Positions 32,178-43,124 of a stretch of DNA of 64,000 nt are shown here, one piece after another. Under the pieces are notes generated by a model that saw nothing but the letters and a program-made list of their open reading frames with translations, was not told the DNA's origin and ran no database searches. A program made the translations under genes and the position numbers. Each line of letters opens with the position of its first letter. The first letter of the stretch is position 1. The DNA comes from Antedon bifida (Eukaryota; Echinodermata; Crinoidea; Comatulida; Antedonidae), in contig OY727102.1 of the NCBI GenBank assembly GCA_963402885.1, positions 8,122,001 through 8,186,000 on the forward strand. Reading direction: 5' to 3'.

Positions 32178-35100
32178 AGACGGCGACAGCTGCTGGCGTT
32201 GGTGAAGGTAGTCGTCTATTTTTTATTTCTGATCGTACTTCAGGACTTAGATTCTTAGTTGACACTGGAGCGGAGGTTAGCGTGTTACCTCCATCAATAA
32301 CAGACAAGTTGCACCGAAAAACTGACTTTGTATTGCAAGCAGTAAACAAATCTACTATATCTACTTATGGGGAGCTTTCCTTAACAGTTGATTTTGGATT
32401 TCGACGCACGTATAGGTGGATATTTACTGTTGCTGATGTGCCTAATGCGATTATTGGGGCCGACTTTTTACGACGTTTTGGTTTAATTGTGGACTTAAAA
32501 AATCGCAAGCTTTTCGATGCTACTACTAGTATCAGTGTCAAGGGAATAGAATGCACCCTAGCATCACTTAGTCCGGTCTTTCCGACCCCAAAAGTAAATC
32601 CTCGTTTTCAGGAAATATTAAACAAATATAAAACGATTACCAAACCATGTTTTCGTAATGGAAGCGTGAAACATAACGTTACACATCAGATAAATACAAA
32701 TGGGTTGCCAGTTTGTGCCAGACCTCGCCGACTGTCTTCTGAGAAATTGAAAATTGCACGGGCTGAATTTGATCATATGTTACAATTAGGAATTATACGG
32801 CCCTCAGATAGTAACTGGTCGTCGCCGCTACACATGGTGCCTAAAGGAACAACAGGTGATTGGAGGCCATGTGGGGACTACCGAGCGTTAAATAATGTGA
32901 CTGTTCCAGACATGTACCCCATCCCTCACATTCATGACTTTACCGCGACTCTCTCGGGATGCAAGATTTTTTCTAAGATAGATTTGGTACGTGCATATCA
33001 TCAAATACCCGTCGATCCTAAAGACATTTCAAAAACCGCTATTACTACGCCGTTTGGCATGTTCGAGTTCTTAAGAATGCCATTTGGTCTTCGAAATGCG
33101 GCACAGTCATTTCAGCGTTTTATTGACCAGGTGTTGCGGGGTATGAATTTCGTCTATGCTTACATTGATGACTTACTTATTGCCAGCATGGATACTGCTG
33201 AACATGAATTGCATCTTCAGGCACTTTTTAAACGTCTCGATGAATTTGGTATCATTGTTAATCCGTCCAAGTGTGTATGGGGTGTGTCTTCACTACAATT
33301 TTTAGGTCATCAAATTAACGAGTTTGGGATACAGCCATTGCGTTCCAAGGTTGAGGCGATTGAACAGTTTCCAGTACCAGATACTGTGCGTAAGTTACGT
33401 GAGTTTCTGGGATTAATTAATTTCTACAGACGGTTTATACCTAGATGTTCGGATTTGATTCATCCATTAACCGATTTACTTGTCGGTAAACCTAAAAAGG
33501 CGATTGAACTATCTCCGACGGAACTTGAATCGTTCACCAAGGTCAAGTATGCACTCGTCGAGGCAACTCTTCTAGAACATCCACATCCTGACGCTGCATT
33601 GTGTTTAATGGTAGATGCGTCCAATTGCGCTGTAGGTGGTGTGTTGCAACAAATGGTAGCAGATATTTGGCATCCAATTGCATTTTTTTCCCGACGTCTA
33701 AATCCGGTTGAAAGGAGATATAGTACTTTTGGACGGGAATTACTAGCTACCTATCTTGCAGTTAAGCATTTTCGCCACGTTTTAGAAGCTAGAACATTTT
33801 ATATCTTAACTGACCATAAACCTTTAACACACGCATTACGTTCCAGCGCAGATCGATATTCGCCGCGAGAGATACGTCACTTGGACTACGTCTCACAGTT
33901 TACCACGGACATTCGCCACGTCAAGGGTAGCGAGAATACCGTAGCAGACGCACTGTCACGTGTGGACTTGAATGCAGTGTCTGCTTCATCGGAGCTTTCT
34001 ATTGATTATGACGTCATGGCTAGGCACCAGCAAAAAGATGCGGAGTTGCTCGAACATCAGCATAAGTCTGTTTTCAAGTTGAGAGACGTACCGATAGCGA
34101 CTAGCGGCGGTACTATTGTATGCGACGTCACTACTGGTAATCATAGACCATTCGTGCCCAAAGGTATGCGTAGGTTAGTGTTTGACTCTTTGCATTCACT
34201 TTCTCATCCAGGGATTCGAGCTTCACTAAAATTAATCGCTTCACGGTATGTTTGGCCTGGTATGAACAGTGAGGTGCGGACATGGGCTAAGTGTTGTTTA
34301 AAATGCCAGAAGAATAAGGTTCATCGCCACACTGTAACACCATTAGGTACGTTTGCGACGCCCGACATAAGATTCGACCACGTCCACTTGGTAGGACCAC
34401 TACCTTCATCGGATGGTTATACTTACCTACTTACATGTATCGATCGCTTTACAAGATGGCCAGAGGCCATATCAATCACCAATATTACCGCTGAAACTGT
34501 AGCCAAAGCGTTTGTCACTGTTTGGGTATCCAGATTCGGCGCGCCATCCACCATCACTACAGACCGTGGTCGTCAGTTCGAATCGGCACTATTCACCGCC
34601 CTATCTAACATGTTGGGCACAAAACGCATTCGAACAACATCTTACCATCCTATGTCAAATGGATTAGTTGAACGATTTCACCGCCAACTAAAGGTTTCGC
34701 TTAAGGCTCAAGATGATCCTCAGAAGTGGAGTGAAACTTTACCTCTAGTTCTTCTTGGTCTCCGGACAGCGGTCAAAGTTGATTTAGGCTGTTCTTCATC
34801 GGAACTTGTGTATGGAGCAACCCTGAAACTCCCAGGGCAGTTTGTCGCGCCTACTGATATCGCCTCACATGAACCTGCGAATTACGTACATAGATTGCAA
34901 AGACACATGCAGAATATTCGACCAGTGCCAACACGAGCGAATCAACGCACCGCACAAATCCACGACGATTTGCGTGAATGTACTTACGTGTTTGTTCGTT
35001 GCGATAGCGTAAAGAAACCTCTTCAGTCTCCTTACAATGGGCCATTTAAAGTTTTAAACAGAACTGACAAATACTTTGTTTTGAGCATCGCAGGTAAACA

Positions 35101-35305
35101 TGAAACTGTTAGTTTGGACAGACTAAAAGTCGCCTATGTAAATAATGGTAAAGCTATTAAAAACTTTCCAGAATCGTCAAGGCAACCGGAAGCAGGGCTT
35201 TCCTCAACCGCAAGTGCTATTCCAGTCGCACCTCCGCCACGGCAAACGCGTAGCGGACGACATGTACACTGGCCACGTAAGCTTGCAGATTATGATTGCG
35301 GTTGA
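32129..35305 (+). CDS. pol: Pol of the Mag-like Gypsy element (protease, RT, RNase H, integrase)
   Basis: An open frame of 1058 residues; the ATG at 32129 is probably not used, since the frame is entered by -1 shifting from gag. Aspartic protease DTGA at residues 45-48. RT with [10 protein letters not shown] and the catalytic YIDD at about 345-348. RNase H begins near residue 495 ([14 protein letters not shown]) and includes TDHKPL. Integrase has the HHCC zinc region (HPG...CLKCQ, about 690-730), then the core with TTDRG (about 811) and NGLVERFH (about 847), giving the second Asp and the Glu of the DDE triad. The first catalytic Asp is missing: the usual HxDxVGPLP block reads [11 protein letters not shown] (about 34375), two residues short. 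Everything else looks intact, so this copy would make protein but probably not an active integrase. Confidence 0.93.
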   Translation: MLFFLTEGGKRPSQRLETATAAGVGEGSRLFFISDRTSGLRFLVDTGAEVSVLPPSITDKLHRKTDFVLQAVNKSTISTYGELSLTVDFGFRRTYRWIFTVADVPNAIIGADFLRRFGLIVDLKNRKLFDATTSISVKGIECTLASLSPVFPTPKVNPRFQEILNKYKTITKPCFRNGSVKHNVTHQINTNGLPVCARPRRLSSEKLKIARAEFDHMLQLGIIRPSDSNWSSPLHMVPKGTTGDWRPCGDYRALNNVTVPDMYPIPHIHDFTATLSGCKIFSKIDLVRAYHQIPVDPKDISKTAITTPFGMFEFLRMPFGLRNAAQSFQRFIDQVLRGMNFVYAYIDDLLIASMDTAEHELHLQALFKRLDEFGIIVNPSKCVWGVSSLQFLGHQINEFGIQPLRSKVEAIEQFPVPDTVRKLREFLGLINFYRRFIPRCSDLIHPLTDLLVGKPKKAIELSPTELESFTKVKYALVEATLLEHPHPDAALCLMVDASNCAVGGVLQQMVADIWHPIAFFSRRLNPVERRYSTFGRELLATYLAVKHFRHVLEARTFYILTDHKPLTHALRSSADRYSPREIRHLDYVSQFTTDIRHVKGSENTVADALSRVDLNAVSASSELSIDYDVMARHQQKDAELLEHQHKSVFKLRDVPIATSGGTIVCDVTTGNHRPFVPKGMRRLVFDSLHSLSHPGIRASLKLIASRYVWPGMNSEVRTWAKCCLKCQKNKVHRHTVTPLGTFATPDIRFDHVHLVGPLPSSDGYTYLLTCIDRFTRWPEAISITNITAETVAKAFVTVWVSRFGAPSTITTDRGRQFESALFTALSNMLGTKRIRTTSYHPMSNGLVERFHRQLKVSLKAQDDPQKWSETLPLVLLGLRTAVKVDLGCSSSELVYGATLKLPGQFVAPTDIASHEPANYVHRLQRHMQNIRPVPTRANQRTAQIHDDLRECTYVFVRCDSVKKPLQSPYNGPFKVLNRTDKYFVLSIAGKHETVSLDRLKVAYVNNGKAIKNFPESSRQPEAGLSSTASAIPVAPPPRQTRSGRHVHWPRKLADYDCG

Positions 35306-35394
35306 AGAAATTCTGTTATTTTATTGTGCTGGAAGTTTTATACTAGAAACATTTTTTTTTTTATTCATCGCTCGCTAACATTTCATTTGCGATC

Positions 35395-35408
35395 TAGAGG
35401 GGAGCTGA
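35395..35408 (+). other. Polypurine tract
   Basis: TAGAGGGGAGCTGA immediately before the TG of the 3' LTR; start point of plus-strand synthesis. Confidence 0.7.
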
Positions 35409-35705
35409 TGTAGAGGCAATTTGCATATGTGTTAGCAGGTGTAACGAATGGCATGCAAACCTTTTTTATTCTTTGTCTCTCTCTCAACTACCGTCGAACA
35501 AGCAGGACGTATTTGTTTCACTTACTACCGTTGTTTGTTAACTCAAGAAACTTTGCGTATTCTGTACATGTACAGTAGAAACTATATTATCGGAATATAT
35601 TATGTGTATATAATTACGGAGCCAAGTATAAGAAGCTACTAATGATATTTGGACCCAATGCATGCTCTCACAACACAGTGTAGTGGGTAAGTTGGATCTC
35701 ACTAA
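35409..35705 (+). repeat. 3' LTR of the Gypsy element
   Basis: 297 bp, identical by eye to the 5' LTR apart from a 4 bp indel. Followed by AGATT, the second copy of the target duplication. Confidence 0.9.
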
Positions 35706-35756
35706 AGATTCTTATAAAAATATAATATCTAAAAGTACATAAATTCATTAAAATTT

Positions 35757-36093
35757 AAATCGTATTCCTGCTTGTTCGTGACCTCCTTGTATTTCTATAA
35801 CCTCAATATGAGTATATAATGGGATCACATTAGGAAATAAATTTACACTTTAACATACGGTACAAATAGAATTTTTAAGATTTACCATGTTCTTCCTAAA
35901 TGCCGCATCTTTCAATTTTTTATCAAGTGAGTACAATTCTTCTTTGCTTTCTAGTGGTTGAGGCACAACATCTTCAATTTCTGCATCTTCTAATGCACCT
36001 TTTTGAATTGCTTGATTCTTCATTATTTGAAGCTGTTCATTCTGATTTTTTATTATAGTGTCCAGTTTCATTAAGACATTGATTTTAAAACCT
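35757..36093 (-). pseudogene. DUF4806-type exon downstream of the En/Spm-like transposase
   Basis: A strong acceptor (TTTTATTTTTTAG) at 36094 opens a frame reading FKINVLMKLDTIIKNQNEQL, a short coiled coil. It continues with PLESKEELYSLDKKLKDAAF, the 'PL...eel..ld..L.d' start of DUF4806, and RKNM, then a donor-like G/GTAAATC near 35889. The rest of DUF4806 (the GG and YSW blocks) is absent. Nearer the element end, 35757-35830 reads as another coding-like tail (IEVIEIQGGHEQAGIRFKF, then stop), which may be a last exon. In animal En/Spm-like elements a second gene with this domain often follows the transposase, as here. Confidence 0.45.
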
Positions 36094-37670
36094 AAAAAAT
36101 AAAACAAAACAGAATGTACAGTTATTTTGTTAGAAGTTTACACGTTGGTTCAATTTTTTAATTCGATTTGCCTTGATTTCCTTTGTGACAAGCATAATTT
36201 ATTAGTATGGTTAGGTATTATTAATACTGTAATAATCGTTTTAATAGTTTCACATTTATGTGATTTTTATAGCCTGTTTTTTTAGGTTTGTTTCTGGGAC
36301 CATCTTCATTATACTATTTCGATTACGCACTCTGTATACGCCAATAATTCGTGAATCACAGGGAGAGGCAAACTCGGCTTCACTTTGTTTATATACGCGA
36401 CACAAATATTGATTATCATCATCTTCATTATGTCTTTTTGATACGATTTCTGCACATGATGAGTCGGATAATATGAAAGCATTATTTGGCTTAGCAGTTG
36501 AAATTTTCTGACAGATTGACATGTCGATTATTTTACTTTCTGAGCCTTCTGTAATCCGTTTGGCAATTTGAACCACAGGATTTTTGCCTGAGCATACTAA
36601 CTTTTTTAAGTGTTGCAGGTAGTTTTCAAAGGGAAAAGCAGAACAATTATCGAGACTTCCAAATTGTCTAGCCTCTTCTGCCAAATGTACCATACTGTGA
36701 ACGTTGTAAACCAAAAATTCATCTCCATACAATACACGGCCCTGTTCATTAAAGTGTAGCATCAACTGGTGAGCATATTCATTATGTGTTTCGGCCAATG
36801 TAGGTGCTATGAGAATGCACGTTGCAACGCTTAGAACCAAAAAGTGATCAAAAAACTCTTTCTTTAAAATGCCTTTCATGCAAATTTTTCCAGTGTATAA
36901 AAGGAATTGCCGGAATTCGGTTGCCTTCCATCTATCCACTTCAAGGAGACTACGTGGCTTTCGAGCGAAACATTTAGGAATATATTTTTGAAGGGATACC
37001 AGTTTTATGCTTACACGTTCTCTCTCCCCTGCGGACATCCTGATTCCCACTTTACCTCTTGTCCATAAAAGAATCAGTCGACGCATGACTCCCAAACAGG
37101 ACTGGTGCATATAGTCAACAGGGAAGCACCTCACCATGTCTATGGGCAAATCACAGAAGGGTGATATTCGTCGATTTCCATCGCTTTTAGAAAGAAGATG
37201 ATGGCCCTCATTAGATTGACTTCGAAAAGCCTCGTCTGTTCTGCAATTAAACGTTTTTACATTTTGATAAGTTACTCGTCCTAGCCACCCTTTTGGTTGC
37301 ATTCAAGTTTAAGTTCAAGGTCAAAAAACATTTATTTGTTCAACAATGGCATATTTTTTAACAGAATAATATTTTGTACATTATTTAAATGAAAACATGG
37401 TAATAAGCATTTGTCACAACCGTAGTACCCGGAGTAAGATTTTACTGCTTTCACAAAAGCCCTTGCTGGTGCATCACAGACAATGCATTGTACATGTACA
37501 GGAATAGTTTTCTCAGTATTTAATATGTTAAATGTGAAACCGTTTGATATTAGACCGTTTAAGTCCTGTATTATTTCTTTAAGAAATTCTAAGTTAGTTG
37601 GCTTTGAATTGCCATACGTCAGTATTACTGGAAATACAAGAACAACTCCCATGTTCATGATCGCACATAG

Positions 37671-38265
37671 TGTAATGTAATGATATACTTTTATAATTTC
37701 TATCAACCTTTGTATTTGTATTTGAGTTCACAAACTTGACCCAGAAAGTCCAGAGGAGAGTTTGTCCAGATGTTTTTAATGTCCATTTAGTTTATAATAG
37801 AATCCCTAAAGAAAACACTTAGCTTAACATTTGACCTATCCCATCGTTAAACCAGGAGAGATTGACACTATTTAAGTACAGATTTGACAGTGTCATCCAT
37901 CATCGAAATACCTTATTATACCGTTAATCACTCCCACTTAAACACCCCTGGATCAACTTAGGACCAATCGTTACCCTCACAGATTACGTAGTGACATATG
38001 TAAATGAACCGAAGCCGATATACTCCCAAGTTTCAGAAGAGCCCAGACACACCTTACAGCCACTTTACAGAGCACACACCTTACAGCCACTTTACAGAGC
38101 GCACACCTTACAGCCAGCATCACTAATCCTCTGTTCCTTAGTCAGTTAGTTAGCTGCATCATTATTATTGTATCAAGTATATTCTGAATAAACAATATAT
38201 GTTACGACAGCAAAGCGAGTAAAGAGTCTTCCTTACAAAGTACCTCATAACAACATTATATTACA
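37671..38265 (+). repeat. 5' LTR of the non-autonomous element
   Basis: 595 bp. It carries one extra 27 bp copy of the unit CACACCTTACAGCCACTTTA near 38050-38100 compared with the 3' LTR. An AATAAA word lies near the 3' end (38192). Confidence 0.88.
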
Positions 38266-38710
38266 TGGTGGAAGACCCAAATTTTACAAGGAAAAGAGCG
38301 AGGAAACCAAAATTTACAAGAAAATTAACATAAAGACAATTGAAGCAGAAAATAAAAGCAAGAGATAATTTCTTGAAACAGAACAAGAGACGAAGACGAA
38401 GAAAACCAGCCACCAGTCAGATAATTGTTTGATAGGAGAAAACCGAAAATTACACGAAGACAAGCTAAAATTTATATTTTAATCAGACAAGCAGAATTTT
38501 TTCAAGTAAGCATTTTAACTGGATCAAGAGAAGCAGAATTCTTTAATTTCGTATAACCGTTTGATGAAGATAAAGAAGATAATCAAGGAAGACACAAGAA
38601 GACTCAAGACGGAAAACAGAAGCAAGCGGACAAGAACGTTTCGTTTGGACACTTTCAAGTTTTTTTTAGAACGTTTTTTTTAACGTCTACTTTTTTTTAA
38701 TTTTGAACTT

Positions 38711-38870
38711 CGAGCATTTGAACATTGATGAACACCTTTTGCATTTTTTGAGTTCGTTGTTTGAAAATTTGAACATTGATGAGCACTTTTAACATTTCTT
38801 TAATTCGTTGTTTGAACATTTGAACACTGTTGAACACTTTTTGCATTTCCTTTAATTCGTTTTTAATTGG
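38711..38870. repeat. Three 51 bp tandem units
   Basis: Units begin GAACATTGATGAACAC (38721), GAACATTGATGAGCAC (38771) and GAACACTGTTGAACAC (38822), about 51 bp apart, between the 5' LTR and the ORF. The minus-strand frame across them repeats a 17-residue unit but has no other support. Confidence 0.7.
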
Positions 38871-38981
38871 ATCCGAAGCATTGGGGTAAGTCAAAACCAT
38901 TTTGAATTGTAACCCAGTGTGAAAGTTCATGGTATACACTTAAAATTTTTTTTAAATTGTTAAAATAATCATAATAATAAA

Positions 38982-39488
38982 ATGAAACCACCGATAATAA
39001 CCGTTAATGTAGTAAATGACGAAACCAATATTGAATTTGTCGACGAACATGATAGGACACCCACCCAATTGCAATCAGATACCTTTACACATCCAACTAA
39101 AGTAGAACCCCTTAACTTGCAACCTTACATTAACTGTGTAGAGAATAACATGGGATTAGCAGCCCCATTCCAAATGAAAGAAGAACAAATTAAGGAACAA
39201 ACTAATCTAATTATGACAGCACCTAATGATTCTAATATGACATTAAACCGAGGTAGATTTAAAGCAGGACATTTCCAAGTTTTAGTTTCGTATTCTAAAC
39301 CGACTTCAGCCAAACGTAACACCGATAAAACAAAACACGAATCTAATGTTCGAAAATTTTGGTGGATTATCGACAGATATAACGATACAGATAAATTGAT
39401 TAAAGAGATTATTAATGATAAACAGATACCGATAAGTGGATCGCCAAAACGATTCATAAAACGTTTGTATAATGCAACAAGTTACTGA
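38982..39488 (+). CDS. Novel 168-residue ORF inside the LTR element
   Basis: The only substantial frame between the LTRs. It starts at ATG 38982 (MKPPIITVNVVNDETNIEF), is acidic and Asn/Thr-rich in its first half and basic in its second, with GRFKAGHFQVLVSYSKPTS, VRKFWWIIDRYNDTDKLIKE and a C-terminal GSPKRFIKRLYNATSY. The FWWIIDR and KEIIND segments look helical. I recognise no Gag, zinc knuckle, protease or RT. It could be a diverged Gag-like particle protein supplied in cis by a non-autonomous element, or a captured sequence. The frame is intact, which fits the young LTRs. Confidence 0.55.
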   Translation: MKPPIITVNVVNDETNIEFVDEHDRTPTQLQSDTFTHPTKVEPLNLQPYINCVENNMGLAAPFQMKEEQIKEQTNLIMTAPNDSNMTLNRGRFKAGHFQVLVSYSKPTSAKRNTDKTKHESNVRKFWWIIDRYNDTDKLIKEIINDKQIPISGSPKRFIKRLYNATSY

Positions 39489-40618
39489 TTTAATTTTTTG
39501 CAAGAATTTTTTTTTAATTACGACATTTGCTAAATTAATGATAGCATAGTCTACATATTTGATAAGATTTGTTTAGTAACGATGTGATTTCAGTTAAAAG
39601 GAGAATTGAATTTATGATTAAGTATTGATTTTGTAACGAGTTTGATAATGATTATTTTTGAATTTTGATGATCGATATATTGAGATATTGAAAAGAACGA
39701 CAATCAATTTTGTAACAAATAGTTTGTTTAACCTTTGAGTCGTTAATCTCAAGCATTAATTAATTAATTGATATAAGAACAGGAGATTTTCTTAGTACTT
39801 TTAATTGTATTTTTTGACATTAAGTACAAAAGTCGAATTTGTCGACCGATTGAAATCGTAATTACCTGTGAATATAAATGCTTAAATCGATAAAGTTGTG
39901 ATGATAACGATATATTGTGGATAAGTTTGTGTCAACGGGACACACATTTGTTTATTTTAAAGTTTTAAGTGATTAAGTTTGATATTTTGAGTCAATTATT
40001 GATTTTAGGCTAATCAGCCACAGTTTTCTTGAGTTTTATGTTTTAATTTGATTGATTTATGTTCGAAGGCAATTAGAATGCGATAAGTTGTCGCACGATT
40101 TGATGTATGTTCAATTTAACATATTATTCTTTAAGTTTTGTATTTTTATTTTGACCGATTTTGTTTGATTTACGCGAATCTCGTTATTATAGATTAGAGT
40201 GCCTAATTAACAAGAGTTGCCTTCCTGACCGATGTTCTTTAGGGAAACCCAACCGTTGTGATGTCTTTATTTCGGTAATCCGAGTGTAGCATGCCTCCAA
40301 AGCAACGGACCCACAATTATGTCGATCTTGAAGAAAACTTTTGTTCTTTATACATTTTTTTTTCCAAATTTTTATATAAATTCCGGAAATTTTATACAAA
40401 ATTCAGTTTTAATTTCATTTTTTTTAAGAGAGAGAAGAGAGAGAGAGTGAAAGTGATAAGGTTACACTTCAGAGTCAATGGTTTTGGCTAACTCAATTTT
40501 TGCTTATATGTATAATCATGTTTTTTTTTCTTTTATATAACTTTAATTTTGCATGCCACTATTATAACCATTTTTATATTTTAAATAGATTAAAAAAAAA
40601 AAAAGGGAAACAGAGGGA

Positions 40619-41186
40619 TGTAATGTAATGATATACTTTTATAATTTCTATCAACCTTTGTATTTGTATTTGAGTTCACAAACTTGACCCAGAAAGTCCA
40701 GAGGAGAGTTTGTCCAGATGTTTTTAATGTCCATTTAGTTTATAATAGAATCCCTAAAGAAAACACTTAGCTTAACATTTGACCTATCCCATCGTTAAAC
40801 CAGGAGAGATTGACACTATTTAAGTACAGATTTGACAGTGTCATCCATCATCGAAATACCTTATTATACCGTTAATCACTCCCACTTAAACACCCCTGGA
40901 TCAACTTAGGACCAATCGTTACCCTCACAGATTACGTAGTGACATATGTAAATGAACCGAAGCCGATATACTCCCAAGTTTCAGAAGAGCCCAGACACAC
41001 CTTACAGCCACTTTACAGAGCGCACACCTTACAGCCAGCATCACTAATCCTCTGTTCCTTAGTCAGTTAGTTAGCTGCATCATTATTATTGTATCAAGTA
41101 TATTCTGAATAAACAATATATGTTACGACAGCAAAGCGAGTAAAGAGTCTTCCTTACAAAGTACCTCATAACAACATTATATTACA
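40619..41186 (+). repeat. 3' LTR of the non-autonomous element
   Basis: 568 bp, matching the 5' LTR except for the missing 27 bp unit. Followed by ATAG. Confidence 0.88.
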
Positions 41187-41489
41187 ATAGAACAGGCCAG
41201 AGAGACTTGTTTGAGCTTTTGTGCAGAGGAATTCCATCGATATTAAATGATAATTTAATAGTTTGTACTTTTGTTTTTACAGTCTGTGAATACTTATCAA
41301 ATACAGATAATAGCTGCTCTTTTAGTCCAGAATTAATGTACTGCATTTGAATTGAATTGATTGCAATGTGTTGAATGTGTTATATCCACACAAAACAATC
41401 AAGGCAAGTTTTTTTAATTTAATATGAGATTAATATTTAAATTAAATGCATTGATAATCGCATTACCTATGTTCAAAGAGTTTGTGTTT

Positions 41490-41950
41490 GTGTTCATCTA
41501 ACGTTCGCAACACGTTAATAACAAGTTGTATAATGGTTTGATTGCAGTGTTATTGCGAACGTTCTTGTAACGTTAGAAAAATGTTTTCAAAATTCTCCAT
41601 TTAAACGTAATTTGTACGTTCGTCGAATGTTCGTTCAACGTTCGCAACACGTTATTAAAAAGTTGTGTAATGGTTTGATTACAACATTATTGCAAACATG
41701 TTTGTAACGTTAGAAAAAAGTTTTCAAAATGCTCCATTTAAACGTAATATGAACTTTTATCGAATGTTCGTCTAACGTTCGCAACACGTTATTAATAAGT
41801 TGTGTAATGGTTTGACTACAACATTATTGCGAACGTTCTTGAAACGTTAGGAGAATGTTTTCAACAAGTGGTGTAATGGTTTGATTTCAACGTTATTGAA
41901 AACGTTTTTTTAACGTTAGATAAAAGTTATTAACAACGTTTTGTACAAGT
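41490..41950. repeat. AACGTT-rich 137 bp tandem repeat at the transposon end
   Basis: AACGTTCGCAACACGTTA recurs at 41500, 41637 and 41774, exactly 137 bp apart, with a partial fourth unit to about 41950. Each unit holds five to six AACGTT-like words. It forms the subterminal region at the right end of the En/Spm-like element; similar AACGTT density is at 29068-29215, 30325-30460 and 52803-52940. Confidence 0.85.
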
Positions 41951-41964
41951 TATATTTAAACGTT

Positions 41965-42902
41965 AGATCCGCAACAGTTGCACATCTAATGTTCTCACAC
42001 TTAACATACTCTATCAACTTCTCAACTGGTACAATATCTTTCCTCACATAACGAATAACAATACCCAACTGTTCCCAGTTAGCACTGTCATTTACTTCAT
42101 CGGCAATAACTCCGAAAACCGGGCCGTTTACCTGGCTTTTAACTTGATTCACAATATCTGCCTGTATTGAATCCCGAATGCAATCTAGAAGGTTGTTTTG
42201 GGTAGTTTTTGAAATGCAAGATGCATTCTTGTTGCATGTTTCTAAGTGGCAGCGCAACGATTCGTCTGTCTCACACATTACATTTAATAAAGCCTTAAAA
42301 TTCCCCTTGTTTATGTTATCTTCGAGACCTACTCCGTCGTCCCGATGCCCCCTAAATGCTAATCCTTGTCTCCCCAAATATTCAACAGCCCGCAAAATAG
42401 ATTTCAAGAAACGTCTGTTTCTTTCAACAACAGCGGCTGCTCCGACAGATATACTTTGATCAATGCGAGTTGGAGGTTCATTATAGGTAGACATAAATGC
42501 GTTCATCCTAGCTAAAGAATCCTTATGGTATTCATGTAAAGAATGTGTTGCAAAATGTTCTAGCGCATTTTTCCAGTTTTGATATGGCATTTCAATAACA
42601 ATTTTTGCACGTGTTCCTTAATGCGCATTTACAGGGAAAAGTACGCAGCAGATACAAAAAAGACCATCCAACGCGGATGAATATGCAAGAAATTTGTATT
42701 TATCAAACCATTCATGCTTGCAGTGTCGCTTCATTTTACCAGATTTGTTACGTTTATGTTAATAAATTTTCGCTGGAAACTTAAATGCTTGTTTGGGTTT
42801 CCTATTGTTGATAAAATAAGCCTTCATTTCATCGTTATCTACATTTATGGTTCCATCCACGACATGTGCGATGTCCTGATTTCGAACCTCCTGTATTGGC
42901 TC
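41965..42902 (-). pseudogene. hAT transposase exon (TTF zinc finger, DUF4371-like)
   Basis: A strong acceptor (TCTTCTCGTGAATTTCAG) at 42903 opens a long frame. It shows MKRHCKHEWFDKYKFLAYSS, LDGLFCICCVLF (a TTF/BED-like zinc finger with CxxC) and HFATHSLHEYHKDSLARM. Next come FRGHRDDG and LLNVMCETDESLRCHLET, then ADEVNDSANWEQLGIVIRYV, in which ADE carries the usual catalytic Asp region of the hAT fold. Two in-frame stops (after AKIY and after VNAH) break it. Homology ends at TVADL (41965), where the AACGTT-ended element begins, so the C-terminal half and dimerisation region are gone. It is probably the 3' continuation of the OTU gene to the right. Confidence 0.7.
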
Positions 42903-43124
42903 TGAAATTCACGAGAAGATAAAATCATTTGAAAAATATGCGTTTTAATGCTGTTTATTGTTGAAATATTAGAGCATAAAAAAACAAAGCACATCCTCAT
43001 TCTATATTAATTATAAATACAATAGCAATTGATATTATTTTATAATTAATATATAGCCCAAGTTGATTGTATTATTCTAACAACATTAATTTCTTTACCC
43101 TTACAGTACAGTATTTGCTTACAT

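Larger units (their letters stand above)
30903..35705 (+). mobile_element. Young Mag-like Ty3/Gypsy retrotransposon
   Basis: Complete 4803 bp element: 5' LTR, primer-binding site, gag, pol, polypurine tract and 3' LTR, flanked by the 5 bp duplication AGATT (30898-30902 and 35706-35710). The unoccupied version of the site is visible in the related copy at 53163-53167. By eye the LTRs differ only by one 4 bp indel, so the insertion is recent. Target-site and LTR evidence together fix the ends to within a base or two. Confidence 0.95.
37671..41186 (+). mobile_element. Non-autonomous LTR retrotransposon
   Basis: LTRs at 37671-38265 and 40619-41186, both TGTAAT...ATTACA, flanked by the 4 bp duplication ATAG (37667-37670 and 41187-41190). 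Internal region 2353 bp: TGGTGGAAGACCC directly after the 5' LTR is the likely primer-binding site, and an A-run followed by GGGAAACAGAGGGA before the 3' LTR is the polypurine tract. No RT, protease or integrase is present; the only long frame is 38982-39488. It is inserted in the transposase gene at 41187. Orientation is set by the primer-binding site and polypurine tract. Confidence 0.9.
36256..41351 (-). pseudogene. En/Spm (CACTA)-like transposase, split by an LTR element
   Basis: The gene runs from an ATG at about 41351 to the stop at 36256. The first part (41187-41351) contains IKLSFNIDGIPLHKSSNKS, whose Asp is a predicted catalytic residue. It breaks exactly at the LTR-element insertion and resumes in frame at 37670 with CAIMNMGVVLVFPVILTYGN, then CIVCDAPARAFVKAVKSYSG and CDKC. 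A roughly 90 bp interruption with a frameshift (37300-37390) follows. The large C-terminal frame (36256-37302, 348 residues) has DLPIDMVRCFPVDYMHQSCL, ARKPRSLLEVDRWKATEFRQ, FLLYTG and CSAFPFENYLQHLKKL, a conserved En/Spm-type order. The 348-residue part is uninterrupted, so decay is recent or slight apart from insertions. Confidence 0.7.
29068..41963 (-). mobile_element. En/Spm-like DNA transposon with AACGTT-rich ends, three nested insertions
   Basis: Left end about 29068 (AAACGTTCATTGAATG), right end about 41963 (read inward: CTAACGTTTAAATA). Both ends are dense in AACGTT. Between them, on the minus strand, are a split En/Spm-like transposase (41351 to 36256) and a DUF4806-type exon (35889-36093). 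Inserted later are a foldback element (29218-30321), a Gypsy element (30903-35705) and a non-autonomous LTR element (37671-41186). Removing these leaves about 3.5 kb. The right end cuts a hAT exon. A second, short copy of the left end is at 52801-53215. Exact termini and target duplication are not resolved, and joining both ends into one element is inference from shared composition and strand order. Confidence 0.55.

Noticed and set aside
38697..38939. Minus-strand frame with 17-residue repeats
   Set aside because: It is the 51 bp tandem repeat of the LTR element leader read on the opposite strand of the element.
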